Positions 32,767 to 41,476 of a stretch of 64,000 nt of DNA are shown here, piece after piece; the first letter of the stretch is position 1, and every line of letters begins with the position of its first letter. The DNA is taken from assembly GCA_017307285.1 (NCBI GenBank), contig JAFKFI010000047.1, positions 90,851 to 154,850 on the forward strand. Direction: 5' to 3'. The notes below the pieces were generated by a model. That model did not search any database. It was not told where the DNA came from and worked only from the letters and a program-made list of their open reading frames with translations. The DNA comes from Alphaproteobacteria bacterium. Lineage in GTDB: Bacteria > Pseudomonadota > Alphaproteobacteria > Acetobacterales > Acetobacteraceae. The translations under genes and the position numbers were made by a program.

Positions 32767-33564
32767 TCAGGCGCCAAGTGAGACACTTACAGCATCGCGC
32801 GTCGGAAGAACGGAGGATTGGGATGTCAGGCGGTATATCCCCGTCGATCCGCCGTCCGGCGCAACCTTGTTTGCGATGCGCTCGATTTGCCCCGTTCCGC
32901 GATTGTGCCTGCTGAGATCAACCAACGCCCAGGCAACGTGGTTGCGCCAAGCCGGACAGCCGTTACGAAGCATGGCAGCCTGCATCGGAAGGGTTATCCC
33001 GAACCGGTCCGAAAGCGCGGCCTCCAGTGAACGCGACGATTGTGGCCCGTCGCCGAGCAGCTCCAGGATCGCCGCCCGAGTGTCCGCACGGGGCGGAAAT
33101 GGGAGCACCCCAAGATCCGTCTCGACCAATTCCGTGTCGATTACCGCCACGTTCTCGAGGTCACTGTCTGAAGGGGCCTTCTTCGCCAGCAGCGGCCGAT
33201 CTCCATGTTTCCTATGCAGAGCAGAGGCCATTTGGAGGACCGGTTCGTCACCCCAGGCGTTCATGGCGAAGTTCGCAACAGCGACAACGAGACGCACGTT
33301 GTCTTTCTGATACGGTTTGTGTCGGTCGATACGATCGAGACTTGGTGCAAACGGGCGTTTGGCTTGCCCGTCACCAACCAGCTGAAGGTTGAACGGCAAT
33401 CCCGAGAAGGCGCAGCGGCCGCCACAAGCCTCCCAAGCCGCCGCGAGGTCAGCCATCGAAAAGATTTCTGAAGACCCCCGCGCGCGGTTCCGTGAATTGG
33501 CTGCATTGACGAGCGCCTGTGTCCATTTCGGGGGTCGGTTCTGGTCCGGTGGATCGATCGACAT
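32767..33564 (-). CDS. HNH-like nuclease with C-terminal Mrr_N-like winged helix
   Basis: A 265-aa protein that I place as a putative endonuclease. An N-terminal treble-clef-like motif (CGGRC, Cys47 and Cys51) is followed by SLDRIDRHKPYQKDNVRLV (residues 75-93) and Asn98. This is the arrangement of an atypical HNH domain (SxDRID...NVRLV). Residues ~158-235 (TRAAILELLGDG, LEAALSDRFGI, LRNGCPAWRNHVAWALVDL) resemble the winged helix at the N-terminus of Mrr-type restriction enzymes. The ATG at 33562-33564 has a weak ribosome-binding site. It lies just upstream of higBA on the same strand, in a less GC-rich, accessory-looking stretch. A defence or mobile-element role is inference. Confidence 0.7.
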   Translation of the reverse strand: MSIDPPDQNRPPKWTQALVNAANSRNRARGSSEIFSMADLAAAWEACGGRCAFSGLPFNLQLVGDGQAKRPFAPSLDRIDRHKPYQKDNVRLVVAVANFAMNAWGDEPVLQMASALHRKHGDRPLLAKKAPSDSDLENVAVIDTELVETDLGVLPFPPRADTRAAILELLGDGPQSSRSLEAALSDRFGITLPMQAAMLRNGCPAWRNHVAWALVDLSRHNRGTGQIERIANKVAPDGGSTGIYRLTSQSSVLPTRDAVSVSLGA

Positions 33565-33657
33565 GGATGACTGCTCACACTCCGCAGGCAGTTGGAGTCA
33601 GCCCGGCACAACTTGGCACAGCAAAGCCGGTTGACCGAGTCAGGATGTGAACTGGGT

Positions 33658-33720
33658 TCTCTGCCTCCGCAGAGATGTCGTCCAAGTTCCGCTTCTCCGC
33701 TGCGGCCCCTGAAGCCGCAG
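33658..33720 (-). terminator. Pair of short hairpins downstream of the transglutaminase gene
   Basis: Two perfect 7-bp stems follow the stop at 33732 on the minus strand: CTGCGGC/GCCGCAG (33700-33706 with 33714-33720, 7-nt loop) and TCTCTGC/GCAGAGA (33658-33664 with 33669-33675, 4-nt loop). They are placed as a terminator would be, but there is no clear T-run, so the call is tentative. Confidence 0.35.
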
Positions 33721-33731
33721 GAGGGCTCTGC

Positions 33732-35585
33732 CTAGTTCCGCGCCTCCATTCGCGACACAACGAAAACCCCCCGCACATCATCCAACGCCGTGAAGAACAG
33801 CCGCTGCAAGCTGTCATACTCCCCCGGTTGGTAGACATCCCGGTCCACCCGAAGCATCCGCGCAACGTGGATCTCCGACCCCGCGCGCTCATACCGAGCC
33901 GTATACCGCCCGGTGTCGTTGGAAAAACTGACCTCCTTGGGCAGCCGCACGATGGCGTAGCCCTGGGGCAGATGCAGCGTGTAATGCCACTCCAGTTCCA
34001 TCGCGCCGATCTGCACGGCATGCCGGCGTGGCTCGCCGTTCGAGAGGTAGGGGCGTAGCAGCGCGGAAGGCTGCTCGAAATCGACGCCGGTGGGGGTGCT
34101 GAAATAGGCCTCGCCGTCCTGGAAGGCGACGCCGTGCGGGCTTGACCAGCTGGCCTGCACCGAGAACGGATGGGCGAGGTCCTTGGGATCGCTGGCGTCG
34201 AGCTCACCGTAGCCGCCTTCGGGGGTGGCGGCCAGCATCCGCTCCGCGAGCTCCCTGGTGGACGAGGCGGCGGCGACGTCCTCGCGGGCGCCGGTCTCGA
34301 TGTTGGCGTCCATTGTGAAGCGGCTTTCGCCATCGATCCGACCATCGGCGTTGAGGGTGACGTCGGCGTCGAGCCGGTAGCGGTTGGCCTCGGGGCGCGA
34401 GGCTGGGGTGTGCGCGATCTCGCCGTGCTCGGTCGCGAGCACCACCAGCTTGCCAGAGAGCCGCCGGTCGAGCGTGCCCAAGCGGGCGTAGGGGTTGGTC
34501 GGGTTGGCGAACAGGCCGAAATCGGGCAGCCACGCGATCACGTGGTTGAACTCCTGCGGCACGCCGAGCGGGTATGGCTGGTAGCGCGAGCCCCAATCGA
34601 CCAGCGCCGCCTCGGCGCGGATGCCGCGCGCGGCGAGCAGCGCCTCGAGCAGCACCACGTGGTCCTTGCAGTCGCCATAGCCGTTGGCCAGCACCCCCGA
34701 GGCGCGGTGCGGCACCCAGCCGTCATTGGGGTCGAGATAGACCGCGACGTAGCGGATGTTGGTCGCGATCCAGTCATGGATCGCCCGCGCCGCGTCGAGC
34801 CCGGTGCGGTCGCCGGCGATCTTTGCGGCCAAGGCGGCGATCTCGGGCGTCACCTCGGCACGGTCGGCGGCCTGGCGGTGATAGATCGCGCCCAATTCTT
34901 CGGTCGAAGGCAGCGTCGTGGCGGCGAACATGGGCAGGAAGTCGCTCGGCGAGACCATGTCGCGCTCGCTCTCCTGGCCCGGCACGTTGTCGAGCGTCGC
35001 GACGATCTCGCGGCGGCCGTCGCTCACGGTGTCGGTCACGGCGAACCCGCCCCGCTGCTTCCAGCGCAGCGCGAGGTCGGGCGGCGCCTCGATCCGGACC
35101 GACATGTGCCGCGTCGGCCATTCCAGCAGCGGGCGGATGGCGAGGTTGAAGCCGAGCGGCGACGGGACCTTCTGCGTCAGGCGCCACGTGACATGGGTGC
35201 GGCTGCCTTCGCGCAGCTGCGGGAACAGCACGGTGGTGGTCTCGCCGCCGGAGAAGCCCGGTGTGTCGTGCGCCGCCAGGCTTGGGCGGGTGAAGCGGGC
35301 GCCCGGCGGCGCGTCGATCCGGGTGCCGTCGGGCTGGATCACATAGGCTTCGACCAGCTCAAGAGACTGGGACTTGGGGTGGAACGGCACATAGTCGCGG
35401 TCGGCCAGCGGAATGCCAGCCTTGGTGAGGAAGGTGTACTCCTGCTCGATGGTCTCGACATAGGTGAGGTCGGGGTTGAGCTGGACGGTGATCGTCCAGG
35501 CCTCGCGGCGCAGGGGCGCGGGATCAGCCCAGGCGGAGCCGATGCCGAGCAAAAAGACAAGGAGAAAAAACGCGAGTCGCTGCAT
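33732..35585 (-). CDS. DUF3857/transglutaminase-domain exported protein
   Basis: A 617-aa protein with a signal peptide (RLAFFLLVFLLGIGSAWA, cut near residue 20). It has an N-terminal DUF3857 region (about 25-210), a transglutaminase-like cysteine-protease fold (about 250-360) and a beta-rich DUF3858-like C-terminal part. The catalytic triad is Cys306 in NGYGDCKDHVVLLEALLAAR, His348 in EFNHVIAWLPD and Asp355. Location is periplasm or cell surface. Such proteins are thought to process peptides or proteins; substrates are unknown. It is a single-gene unit convergent with nothing nearby, followed by hairpins. The ATG at 35583-35585 is the only sensible start. Confidence 0.9.
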   Translation of the reverse strand: MQRLAFFLLVFLLGIGSAWADPAPLRREAWTITVQLNPDLTYVETIEQEYTFLTKAGIPLADRDYVPFHPKSQSLELVEAYVIQPDGTRIDAPPGARFTRPSLAAHDTPGFSGGETTTVLFPQLREGSRTHVTWRLTQKVPSPLGFNLAIRPLLEWPTRHMSVRIEAPPDLALRWKQRGGFAVTDTVSDGRREIVATLDNVPGQESERDMVSPSDFLPMFAATTLPSTEELGAIYHRQAADRAEVTPEIAALAAKIAGDRTGLDAARAIHDWIATNIRYVAVYLDPNDGWVPHRASGVLANGYGDCKDHVVLLEALLAARGIRAEAALVDWGSRYQPYPLGVPQEFNHVIAWLPDFGLFANPTNPYARLGTLDRRLSGKLVVLATEHGEIAHTPASRPEANRYRLDADVTLNADGRIDGESRFTMDANIETGAREDVAAASSTRELAERMLAATPEGGYGELDASDPKDLAHPFSVQASWSSPHGVAFQDGEAYFSTPTGVDFEQPSALLRPYLSNGEPRRHAVQIGAMELEWHYTLHLPQGYAIVRLPKEVSFSNDTGRYTARYERAGSEIHVARMLRVDRDVYQPGEYDSLQRLFFTALDDVRGVFVVSRMEARN

Positions 35586-35654
35586 CCAGGTTCCCGGGAG
35601 TCACGGTCCCGTGAAGCAACCAAAACCGTAAGGCAATAGCAAGGCCTTTCGCGA

Positions 35655-36953
35655 TCACGCCCCCGCGGCCGGCTCGCGGCTGATCCGCACGCGGTCGACG
35701 CGTCGCCCGTCCATCTCCAGCACCTCGAACCGCCAGCCGCCGAACACGATGCGGTCGCCGATCTTGGGCACCCGGCGCATCAGCGCGAGCAGCAGGCCGG
35801 CCAGGGTGTGATAGCTGCCCTCGGCGGGCAGGTCGGGCAGCGCCAAGCGGTCCTTCAGCTCGTCCACCGGCATCAGGCCGTCCATCACCATGCCGGCCTC
35901 GCCGTCCGGCTCCGCCCCGCCCGGCGCGGGCGAGACATCGGTGGGGTCGCCGACGATCGCCTCCAGCACGTCGGCCGCCGTCACCACGCCCTCGAAGCTG
36001 CCGTACTCGTCCATCACCAGGGCCATGCCGAGCGGGTCGGGACGGAGCCGCTCCAGCGCGTCGAGCGCGGTCACGGTGTCCGGCATCACCATCGGCTGGC
36101 GCAGCGCCGCCCCCACGGAGAGCTCGCCGCCGCCCAGGATGCGGTCGAGCAGGTCCTTGGCCTGGACCACGCCGACCACGTTGTCCACCGAGCCGTCGCA
36201 CACCACGAAGCGCGAGTGCGGCGCCGATTTCAGCGTGGCGGCGATCTCGCGCGCGGGATCGGTGCGGTCGATCCAGGCCAGCTCGGTGCGCGGCGTCATG
36301 ATGGCGCGCACCGGCTTGTCGGCGAGGCGCAGCACGCGCTCGATCATGTCGCGCTCCTCCATCTCGAGCACGCCGGCCTGGGTGCCCTCGGCGAGCAGCG
36401 CCTTGAGCTCCTCCTCGGTGACGGTCTGCTGCGGCGCGCGGTTGAGGCGGAGCAGCCAGAGGATGAAAGCCGAGGATCGGTTCAGCCCCCACACCGCCGG
36501 CGACGCGACCCGCGCCAGCCAGACGATCGGGCGGGCCACCCAGGAGGCGATCTGCTCGGGGCGCCGCAAGGCGAGCTGCTTCGGCACCAGCTCGCCAATC
36601 ACCATCGTCAGATAGGTGATGACGACCACGACCACCGCGAGCGAGAGCGTGTCTGCCAGGCTCCGGGAGACGCCGGATCGGGCCAGCCACTCGCCCACGC
36701 TGCTCGCCAGCCGGGCGCCGCCGAACACGCCGGCGAGGATGCCGACCAGGGTGATGCCGACCTGCACCGTCGGCAGGAAGCGCTGCGGGTCTTCCGACAG
36801 CATCATCGCCGTGCGGGCGCCCGCGACGCCCTTGCGCTCCAGCACGGCGAGGCGCGCGCGGCGCACCGACACCAGGGCGAGCTCGCTCATCGCGAACACC
36901 CCGTTCAGCACGATGAGCAGCAGAATGATAACAATCTCGAAACCGATAGCCAT
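35655..36953 (-). CDS. HlyC/CorC-family membrane protein with CBS domains
   Basis: A 432-aa member of the CNNM/CorC (hemolysin-family) proteins. It has an N-terminal DUF21 membrane domain with about four spans (IVIILLLIVLNGVFAMSELA, VGITLVGILAGVF, LSLAVVVVVITYLTMVIGEL VP-K), a CBS pair (about 205-330; IMTPRTELAWIDRTD, VMDEYGSFEGVVTAADVLEA) and a C-terminal CorC_HlyC FAD-like domain ending DRVRISREP. Inner membrane, linked to Mg2+/Co2+ efflux in characterised homologues. The ATG at 36951-36953 gives the classical N-terminus MAIGFEIVII. It is divergent from the glucan synthase gene. Confidence 0.92.
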   Translation of the reverse strand: MAIGFEIVIILLLIVLNGVFAMSELALVSVRRARLAVLERKGVAGARTAMMLSEDPQRFLPTVQVGITLVGILAGVFGGARLASSVGEWLARSGVSRSLADTLSLAVVVVVITYLTMVIGELVPKQLALRRPEQIASWVARPIVWLARVASPAVWGLNRSSAFILWLLRLNRAPQQTVTEEELKALLAEGTQAGVLEMEERDMIERVLRLADKPVRAIMTPRTELAWIDRTDPAREIAATLKSAPHSRFVVCDGSVDNVVGVVQAKDLLDRILGGGELSVGAALRQPMVMPDTVTALDALERLRPDPLGMALVMDEYGSFEGVVTAADVLEAIVGDPTDVSPAPGGAEPDGEAGMVMDGLMPVDELKDRLALPDLPAEGSYHTLAGLLLALMRRVPKIGDRIVFGGWRFEVLEMDGRRVDRVRISREPAAGA

Positions 36954-37144
36954 GCAGTATCCGGCCCCCTTGCGCGAGGCGCCAACATAGGCATGCGCCG
37001 CCCGGTGCGACACCTGCCGGCGGATACAATCTTGGCACTGCCCAGCTTCCGCCATATTGAGGCCGGCGGTGCGCCGCACTGGGAGGGTTGACTGCCGGGA
37101 AGGCGGGTTTCGGAACGTCCCGCACGGAGCTGGAAAAGAAATCG

Positions 37145-39838
37145 ATGACGACCACCGCTTCGCTGCCTCGGGCGGCCCGGAAGCAAAGCCGGCGCGCGTT
37201 CCTGCACCCCACCACCTTGCTTGCGGTGCTGTTCTGCGCCCTGGCCGCATTCGGCACCTGGACCGTCCTCGAACGGCCCGTCCCGGTGCCCGACTTCACG
37301 GGCGAGATTGGCGGCCTCGCCTTCTCGCCCTTCCAGCGCGGGCAGAGCCCCGAGAACGACACCTATCCCTCACGCGGGCAGATCCGCGCCGACCTCGTCG
37401 AGGCCGCCGAACTGACCGGCCGGGTGCGCAGCTACACGGTGCAAGGCGTGCTCGGCGACATACCCGGCCTCGCCGGTGATCTGCCGCTGCGGATCACGCT
37501 CGGCGCCTGGCTCGACCGCAACGTGGTGACCAACGCCGCCGAGCTGCAAAGGCTGATCACCGCGGCTCGGGCGCATCGCGACGTGGAGCGCGTGCTGGTC
37601 GGCAACGAGGCGGTGCTGCGCGGCGACCTCACGCCGGCGCAGCTGATCGCCGATATCCGACTGGTGAAACGATCGGTCCGCGTGCCGGTCTCCACCGCCG
37701 AGCCGTGGCATGTGTGGCTCGCCCATCCGGAGCTCGCGGCGGCGGTCGACTACATCACCATCCACCTGCTGCCGTACTGGGAGGGCCTGCCGGTCGATCA
37801 GTCGCTGCGCTTCATCATGGAGAAATACGACCAGGTGCAAGCCGCCTTTCCCGGCAAGCACATCGTCATCGGCGAGGTAGGCTGGCCGTCGAACGGCGTC
37901 GATATCGGCGGTGCGCGGGCCAGCCGGGTGAACCAGGCGACGTTCCTGCGCGGCTTCTTCAACATCGCCCGCCAGCGCGGGCTCGACTATTTCGTCATCG
38001 AGGCGTTCGACCAGCCGTGGAAGACCAGCTTCGAGGGCCGCGCCGCCGGCTATTGGGGCATCATGGACCTCGACCGGCACGCCAAATGGGCGATGACCGG
38101 GCCGGTGGTCGAGACGCCGAACTGGCGAGCCTGGGCCGGCGGCAGCGTCGTCGTCGCGGCGCTACTCGCGGGCTTGCTGCTGTCCCGCCGCCCCGACATC
38201 CGCTTGCCGGGTAAGCTCGCGCTTGCCGGTCTCACGCAGGGCTTCGTCGCGACGCTCGCCTGCGTGCTGCTGGCGATGAGTGGTAAGTATCTCAGCGGGC
38301 CAGCGGCGGCGATGTGGGGCCTGCTCGCCGCCGGACAGGCGCTGTTGTTGTTGCTGCTGCTGGCCGACAGCTTCGAGCTGGCCGAGACGGTGTGGGGGCG
38401 GGTGTGGAAGCGCCGCTTCGAGCCGATGCCGGCCGCGCCCGACGCGCCTCTGCCGAAAGTGTCGATCCACGTGCCGATCTGCAACGAGCCGCCGCACATG
38501 GTGCAGCAGACCCTCGACGCGCTCGCCGAGCTCGACTACCCGGATTTCGAGGTGCTGGTGATCGACAACAACACCGCCGATCCGGCGCTGTGGGAGCCGG
38601 TCGCGGAGCACTGCGCGCGGCTTGGGGCGCGGTTCCGCTTCTTCCATCTCGGCAAATGGCCCGGCTACAAGGCGGGCGCGCTCAACTTCGCGCTGCGCGA
38701 AACCGCACCCGACGCCGCGATCGTCGGCGTGCTCGACAGCGACTACGTGGTCTCGCCCGACTGGCTGCGCTGCATGGCGCCGGCCTTCGCGGATGCAGAG
38801 GTGGGCTTCGTGCAGTCGCCGCAGGACTACCGCGACCGCGCGGGCTCCTTCTTCAAGCGGCTGATGTTTTGGGAATACGCCGGGTTCTTCCATCTCGGCA
38901 TGGTGACGCGCAACGAACGCAACGCGATCATCCAGCACGGCACCATGACCCTGATCCGCCGCGCCGCGCTGGCGGAGGCCGGCGGCTGGGCGGAGTGGAC
39001 CATCACCGAGGACGCGGAGCTTGGCCTTCGCCTGTTCCGCCGCGGTTGGAAAGCGGTCTATGCCACGCGCAGCTTCGGCCGCGGCGTGATGCCGGACGAT
39101 TTTTCCGCCTTTCGCAAGCAGCGCTTCCGCTGGGCGTACGGCGCGATGCAGATCTGCCGGGCGCACCGGGGCGCGCTGCTCTCGCCGTTCAGCCGCGATC
39201 TCACATGGGGCCAGCGCTGGCACTTCGTCACCGGCTGGCTGCCCTGGGCGGGCGACGCGCTCGGGCTCCTGTTCCTGCTGATGGGGCTCGGCTGGTCGGT
39301 CGGGCTGATCGTGGCGCCCATGCGGTTCGAGTTCCCCATCGTGCTGTTCATGCTGCCCTCGATCGGCCTGTTCGTCTTCAAGCTGGTGCAAATTCTGGCG
39401 CTCTACGGCAAGCGGGTGCCGTGCGGGTTCGCCGACCGGCTGGGGGCGGCGGTCGCCGGGTTGGCACTGAGCCACACCATCGGCAAGGCGGTCTGGCTGG
39501 GGCTCGCGACACGCGGCGCGCCCTTTCTGCGCACGCCGAAGATGGAGAATGCCCCGGCGCTGGTGCAGGGCCTGGTGATGGCGCGCGAGGAATTGGCGCT
39601 GCTGGTGCTGACCTGGGCCGCGCTGATCGGCGTGGCCGTCGCGCACCGGTTGGCGACCTGGGAGGCGACACTGTGGTGCGTGGTGCTGCTCACGCAGTCC
39701 CTGCCCTATCTCGCCGCCGTGTTCACCTCGGTCATCGCCGCGCGGCCAGCGAGCCGTCGCACTGCGGTGGCAGCGGTTGCCGCGCCGGTACCGAGCCAAG
39801 TCTCCGGCATGGTGGCGCGGAGCGGCGCCGGCGATTGA
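37145..39838 (+). CDS. GH17-GT2 fusion, NdvB-like beta-glucan synthase
   Basis: An 897-aa inner-membrane enzyme. After one TM (20-42) comes a periplasmic GH17 (beta-1,3-glucanase/transglycosylase) domain with acid/base Glu155 in VGNEAVLRG and nucleophile Glu244 in VIGEVGWPS. TMs near 332-348 and 362-408 lead to a GT2 cellulose-synthase-like domain with DxD at 531-533 (LDSDYV), TED at 621-623 and QRFRW at 659-663, then several C-terminal TMs. This architecture is that of beta-1,3-glucan synthases of the Bradyrhizobium/Pseudomonas NdvB type, making periplasmic or secreted glucans. The ATG at 37145 is used; a TTG at 37088 sits too close to its Shine-Dalgarno. Confidence 0.9.
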   Translation: MTTTASLPRAARKQSRRAFLHPTTLLAVLFCALAAFGTWTVLERPVPVPDFTGEIGGLAFSPFQRGQSPENDTYPSRGQIRADLVEAAELTGRVRSYTVQGVLGDIPGLAGDLPLRITLGAWLDRNVVTNAAELQRLITAARAHRDVERVLVGNEAVLRGDLTPAQLIADIRLVKRSVRVPVSTAEPWHVWLAHPELAAAVDYITIHLLPYWEGLPVDQSLRFIMEKYDQVQAAFPGKHIVIGEVGWPSNGVDIGGARASRVNQATFLRGFFNIARQRGLDYFVIEAFDQPWKTSFEGRAAGYWGIMDLDRHAKWAMTGPVVETPNWRAWAGGSVVVAALLAGLLLSRRPDIRLPGKLALAGLTQGFVATLACVLLAMSGKYLSGPAAAMWGLLAAGQALLLLLLLADSFELAETVWGRVWKRRFEPMPAAPDAPLPKVSIHVPICNEPPHMVQQTLDALAELDYPDFEVLVIDNNTADPALWEPVAEHCARLGARFRFFHLGKWPGYKAGALNFALRETAPDAAIVGVLDSDYVVSPDWLRCMAPAFADAEVGFVQSPQDYRDRAGSFFKRLMFWEYAGFFHLGMVTRNERNAIIQHGTMTLIRRAALAEAGGWAEWTITEDAELGLRLFRRGWKAVYATRSFGRGVMPDDFSAFRKQRFRWAYGAMQICRAHRGALLSPFSRDLTWGQRWHFVTGWLPWAGDALGLLFLLMGLGWSVGLIVAPMRFEFPIVLFMLPSIGLFVFKLVQILALYGKRVPCGFADRLGAAVAGLALSHTIGKAVWLGLATRGAPFLRTPKMENAPALVQGLVMAREELALLVLTWAALIGVAVAHRLATWEATLWCVVLLTQSLPYLAAVFTSVIAARPASRRTAVAAVAAPVPSQVSGMVARSGAGD

Positions 39839-39968
39839 CGGACCCCATCGGTCATTGGGCGGCGCGCGAGCGGATTATAGACAGTGTATCGTTTTTGGGA
39901 TTTTCTGCTCGCGTCCGGATGCGATTCATGGTTTGTTAACCAGATCGCAAAGGCCGGGAGCCTCCGAG

Positions 39969-40274
39969 ATGTCGCAATCAGGCGCCGAGATCATTGCCTT
40001 CCCCGGCGCGCGCCGACGCGAGGCACCGCAGGATGCGCGACTCAGCGCTGCGCTCGCCGAGCTGCACGCGGCGCTGGAGGTCCAGCGTGACGCAATCGCC
40101 GCTTGGCGTGGCTCGATCGAGGAACTCGGCGGCGCCACCCGCTCGATCGAGGCCAGTCTCGACCGCTATCGCTCCCGGCTTGGCGCCCTACAGACGGGGC
40201 TGATCAGCCTGCACCAGCAATCGAGCAAGCTGCGCGATTGGGGGGAGACACACGGCCACGCCACCCCCGGCTGA
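39969..40274 (+). CDS. Small hypothetical coiled-coil protein (101 aa)
   Basis: No family recognised. The N-terminus (MSQSGAEIIAFPGARRREAP) is flexible. Residues ~25-90 (LSAALAELHAALEVQRDAIA, GSIEELGGATRSIEASLDRY) show heptad-like spacing expected of a helical coiled coil. ATG 39969 follows GGGAG. It begins 130 bp after the glucan synthase in the same direction, with an AT-richer leader (TTGTTAACC) that may hold its own promoter. Soluble, no signal peptide. Composition matches real genes here. Confidence 0.7.
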   Translation: MSQSGAEIIAFPGARRREAPQDARLSAALAELHAALEVQRDAIAAWRGSIEELGGATRSIEASLDRYRSRLGALQTGLISLHQQSSKLRDWGETHGHATPG

Positions 40275-40275
40275 C

Positions 40276-40689
40276 CTATCCCGGCTTCTCCTCGGTGAAG
40301 AATTTCTCCCCGCCCGCGAAATAGTTCGGCTTGAGGAAAATGCCGAGGAGCAGCGCGCCGTCCGGCGCCCGTGCGACATGCGTGTTGCCGGCCGGGCGCC
40401 AGACGAACTCGCCGGGGAGCGCCTCGCCCTCGTCGTCGACGAAGCGGCCCTCGAGCACATAGGTCTGCTCCACCGCGCGATGCTCGTGCAGCGGGATCTC
40501 GGCGCCCGGCTCCAGCTTGAACAGGATGGTGGACATGCCGGTATCGGGCTCGGCGTAGAGCACCTTCATGCGGATGCCGGGAAACTTCGTCTCCTGCCAC
40601 GGCATCTCGCCCACTTTGAGATAGACCGATGGCGGCGAGGGCTCGTCAGCGAGCAGACGCTTGCGCGCCACGGCGACGCCTTCCGGCAT
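40276..40689 (-). CDS. Cupin-domain protein
   Basis: A 137-aa single-domain cupin. The metal-binding motif 1 is PLHEHRAVEQTYVLEGRF (two His and Glu), and motif 2 lies at GEFVWRPAGNTHVARAPDG. ATG 40687-40689 follows GGGAGGAATTGCC. It is close to the RmlC/ChrR-like anti-sigma or dioxygenase-like cupins, and the reaction cannot be told from sequence. It is convergent with the coiled-coil gene (one base between stops) and follows a HAD gene on the same strand after 65 bp. Confidence 0.88.
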   Translation of the reverse strand: MPEGVAVARKRLLADEPSPPSVYLKVGEMPWQETKFPGIRMKVLYAEPDTGMSTILFKLEPGAEIPLHEHRAVEQTYVLEGRFVDDEGEALPGEFVWRPAGNTHVARAPDGALLLGIFLKPNYFAGGEKFFTEEKPG

Positions 40690-40754
40690 GGCAATTCCTC
40701 CCGCGTTGCGAAACAGCATCGCGCGCCATCCGGTGCGGCTCTGTCAAGCACGCC

Positions 40755-41456
40755 TTACGCGATCAGTTCGGCAAGCTCGGTCATGCTGGCGACGATCAGG
40801 TCGGGCTGGTGCGGCCACGCGGCAAAGGGCCGGCGGCGACGATCGATGAACGCGGCGTGCATCCCGGCGGCCTTGGCGCCCACGCAGTCGAACTCGTGGT
40901 TGGCGACGAACAGCACCTCGTCCAGCGCCACGCCGCAGATCTCGGCCGCCTTGGTGTAGGTCGCGACGTGCGGCTTGAAGGCGTTCCCGGCCGCCGCCGA
41001 AATCAGCGCGTCGAACGCCTGTCCGTGATGCGCGCGCGCTGCCTCCAGCATGTCGGGATCGCCGTTCGACAGCACGACCAGCCGATAGCGGGTGCGCAGC
41101 CGGTCGAGTGCTGCCGGCACCTCCGGGAACGGCTTGAGACGTTCGATGCAGCCGACGAGGTATCGCACCTCCTCCTCTGTATGGGGGATGCCGGCGCGCT
41201 GCATCACCTGGCGAACGGACAAATGACCGATTTCGCGATACGAGGTGTGGCGCTGGCCGAGCAGCGCGTCGATCATCGAGTTCTCGAAATGCGTCCGCCG
41301 CCACCAGGTGACGAAGGAATACGCGTTCCCCGTCCAGCCCTTGGCCCTGAGGAAATCGACCGCGACCTCCCACAGCCCCGTCTGCATGTCCACGACCGTG
41401 CCATACTGGTCGAACATGCAAACCTTTACCCGTTGCTTCAGGCTCTCCACGTCCAT
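40755..41456 (-). CDS. HAD-superfamily hydrolase, haloacid dehalogenase type II-like
   Basis: A 233-aa HAD enzyme. Nucleophile Asp16 lies in CMFDQYGTVVDM (compare FDAYGTLFD of L-2-haloacid dehalogenases). Motif II is VVLSNGDPDML, the conserved Lys is in AFKPHVATYTKAAEICGV, and motif III is FVANHEFDCVGAKAAGM. Cap-domain residues ENSMIDALL and a WWRR segment also fit. ATG 41454-41456 (MDVESLKQRV) follows GGGAG; the upstream in-frame ATGs overlap the MlrC stop. It is coupled to the MlrC-like gene as a two-gene unit. Substrate could be a 2-haloacid or another small phosphate-free ester; not determined. Confidence 0.87.
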   Translation of the reverse strand: MDVESLKQRVKVCMFDQYGTVVDMQTGLWEVAVDFLRAKGWTGNAYSFVTWWRRTHFENSMIDALLGQRHTSYREIGHLSVRQVMQRAGIPHTEEEVRYLVGCIERLKPFPEVPAALDRLRTRYRLVVLSNGDPDMLEAARAHHGQAFDALISAAAGNAFKPHVATYTKAAEICGVALDEVLFVANHEFDCVGAKAAGMHAAFIDRRRRPFAAWPHQPDLIVASMTELAELIA

Positions 41457-41476
41457 TTTGCCGCCGCTCCCATCCA

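Noticed and set aside
35808..37091. Plus-strand frame of about 430 codons antisense to the CBS-domain gene
   Set aside because: His/Arg-rich shadow with no motif.
37088..37144. TTG start for the glucan synthase
   Set aside because: Its GGGAGGG is immediately adjacent to the TTG (no spacing); ATG 37145 gives a normal N-terminus before TM1.
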